Assembly: GCF_900107855.1 (NCBI RefSeq)
Contig: NZ_FNRJ01000001.1
Coordinates: 496,001 to 560,000 of the forward strand
Direction of reading: 5' to 3'
DNA from: Marinobacterium iners DSM 11526
GTDB lineage: Bacteria > Pseudomonadota > Gammaproteobacteria > Pseudomonadales > Balneatricaceae
Length of the DNA: 64,000 nucleotides
Positions 63,820-64,000 of the stretch are shown piece by piece (within the stretch, counting starts at the first letter, position 1; each line of letters begins with the position of its first letter). A program made the translations under genes and the position numbers. Under the pieces are notes generated by a model. That model had not been told where the DNA came from and did not search any database. It was given only the letters and a program-made list of their open reading frames with translations.

Positions 63820-64000
63820 TCAGCGGGTCAGCATCTGTCTGTGTGTCCTGATGGACATCAGTATGCCAAACCCCGCCATCAGCGTCACAATTGAGGTCCC
63901 GCCGTAACTGACCATTGGCAGGGGTACCCCCACCACCGGCAGCAACCCGGTCACCATTCCGATATTCACGAACACATATACAAAAAAAGTCAGCGTAATA
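63820..64000 (-). CDS. rodA: peptidoglycan glycosyltransferase RodA, C-terminal end
   Basis: The last 60 codons are visible and read [25 protein letters not shown] followed by a final membrane helix and R-T-H-R-Q-M-L-T-R. This is the conserved SEDS tail. The N-terminus lies beyond the window. It is upstream of mltB in the usual mrd-type order. Confidence 0.95.
   Translation of the reverse strand, partial: ITLTFFVYVFVNIGMVTGLLPVVGVPLPMVSYGGTSIVTLMAGFGILMSIRTHRQMLTR

Noticed and set aside
62878-63894. 338-codon open frame on the plus strand
   Set aside because: It is fully antisense to mltB, which has clear catalytic motifs; the protein has no recognisable features or ribosome site.

Overview
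The window looks like chromosomal DNA of a motile marine-type gammaproteobacterium, most like the Oceanospirillales (Marinobacterium and relatives) or Pseudomonas. The reasons are the cheV-cheR-flgBCDE order with flgA-flgM-flgN divergent, the mixed sigma-54/sigma-28 flagellar promoters, the rodA-mltB-rlpA-dacA-dat-ybeD-lipB-lipA block, an FNR/ANR box before a di-haem peroxidase and a TctABC transporter. No phage, plasmid replication gene, CRISPR array or rRNA operon was seen; there is one tRNA gene.

Region 1 (1-5.4 kb) is a nonulosonic (legionaminic) acid operon, legB-legC-legD-neuB-neuC-ptmE-neuA. The legC aminotransferase is collapsed by two in-frame deletions and cannot be functional as it stands. 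Region 2 (5.4-14.6 kb) holds four tandem flagellin genes, each with a sigma-28 promoter and the first three with terminators, then fliD and fliS, and on the other strand a Maf-type flagellin glycosyltransferase, flaG and a fliT-like gene. Regions 1 and 2 together would make CMP-legionaminic acid and attach it to flagellin. Region 3 (14.6-29.4 kb) is the hook/basal-body cluster flgLKJIHGFEDCB with cheR and cheV, and divergent flgA-flgM-flgN, with recognisable sigma-54 promoters before flgB and flgF and sigma-28 promoters before flgK and flgM.

Region 4 (29.4-43 kb) starts at a tRNA-Arg(CCU) gene carrying an apparent U19-A56 replacement of the normal G19-C56 elbow pair. It holds two catabolic/transport modules. 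The first is LuxR regulator, outer-membrane porin-like protein, MFS transporter and a class II HDAC-like amidohydrolase. The second is an AraC regulator divergent from an ornithine-cyclodeaminase-like enzyme, RidA, a FAD oxidoreductase, UspA and a TctCBA transporter. It ends at insertion-sequence debris with an imperfect copy of the tRNA 3' end, so it may be an old island.

Region 5 (43-53.7 kb) has a globin-coupled diguanylate cyclase, then a well-formed c-di-GMP-I (GEMM) riboswitch with no sense gene behind it, pointing antisense into an RND efflux pump. It continues with the adaptor gene, the three-gene set retropepsin-like lipoprotein / 7TM inactive transglutaminase / ATP-grasp ligase, and an MFS transporter. 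Region 6 (53.7-57.8 kb) has gdhA with three tandem GCAC-N6-NGTGC operator-like palindromes, divergent from an FNR-boxed cytochrome c peroxidase, then a DsbB-like protein, a small unknown protein and cytochrome c5. Region 7 (57.8-64 kb) is the conserved lipoate/cell-wall block, leaving the window inside rodA.
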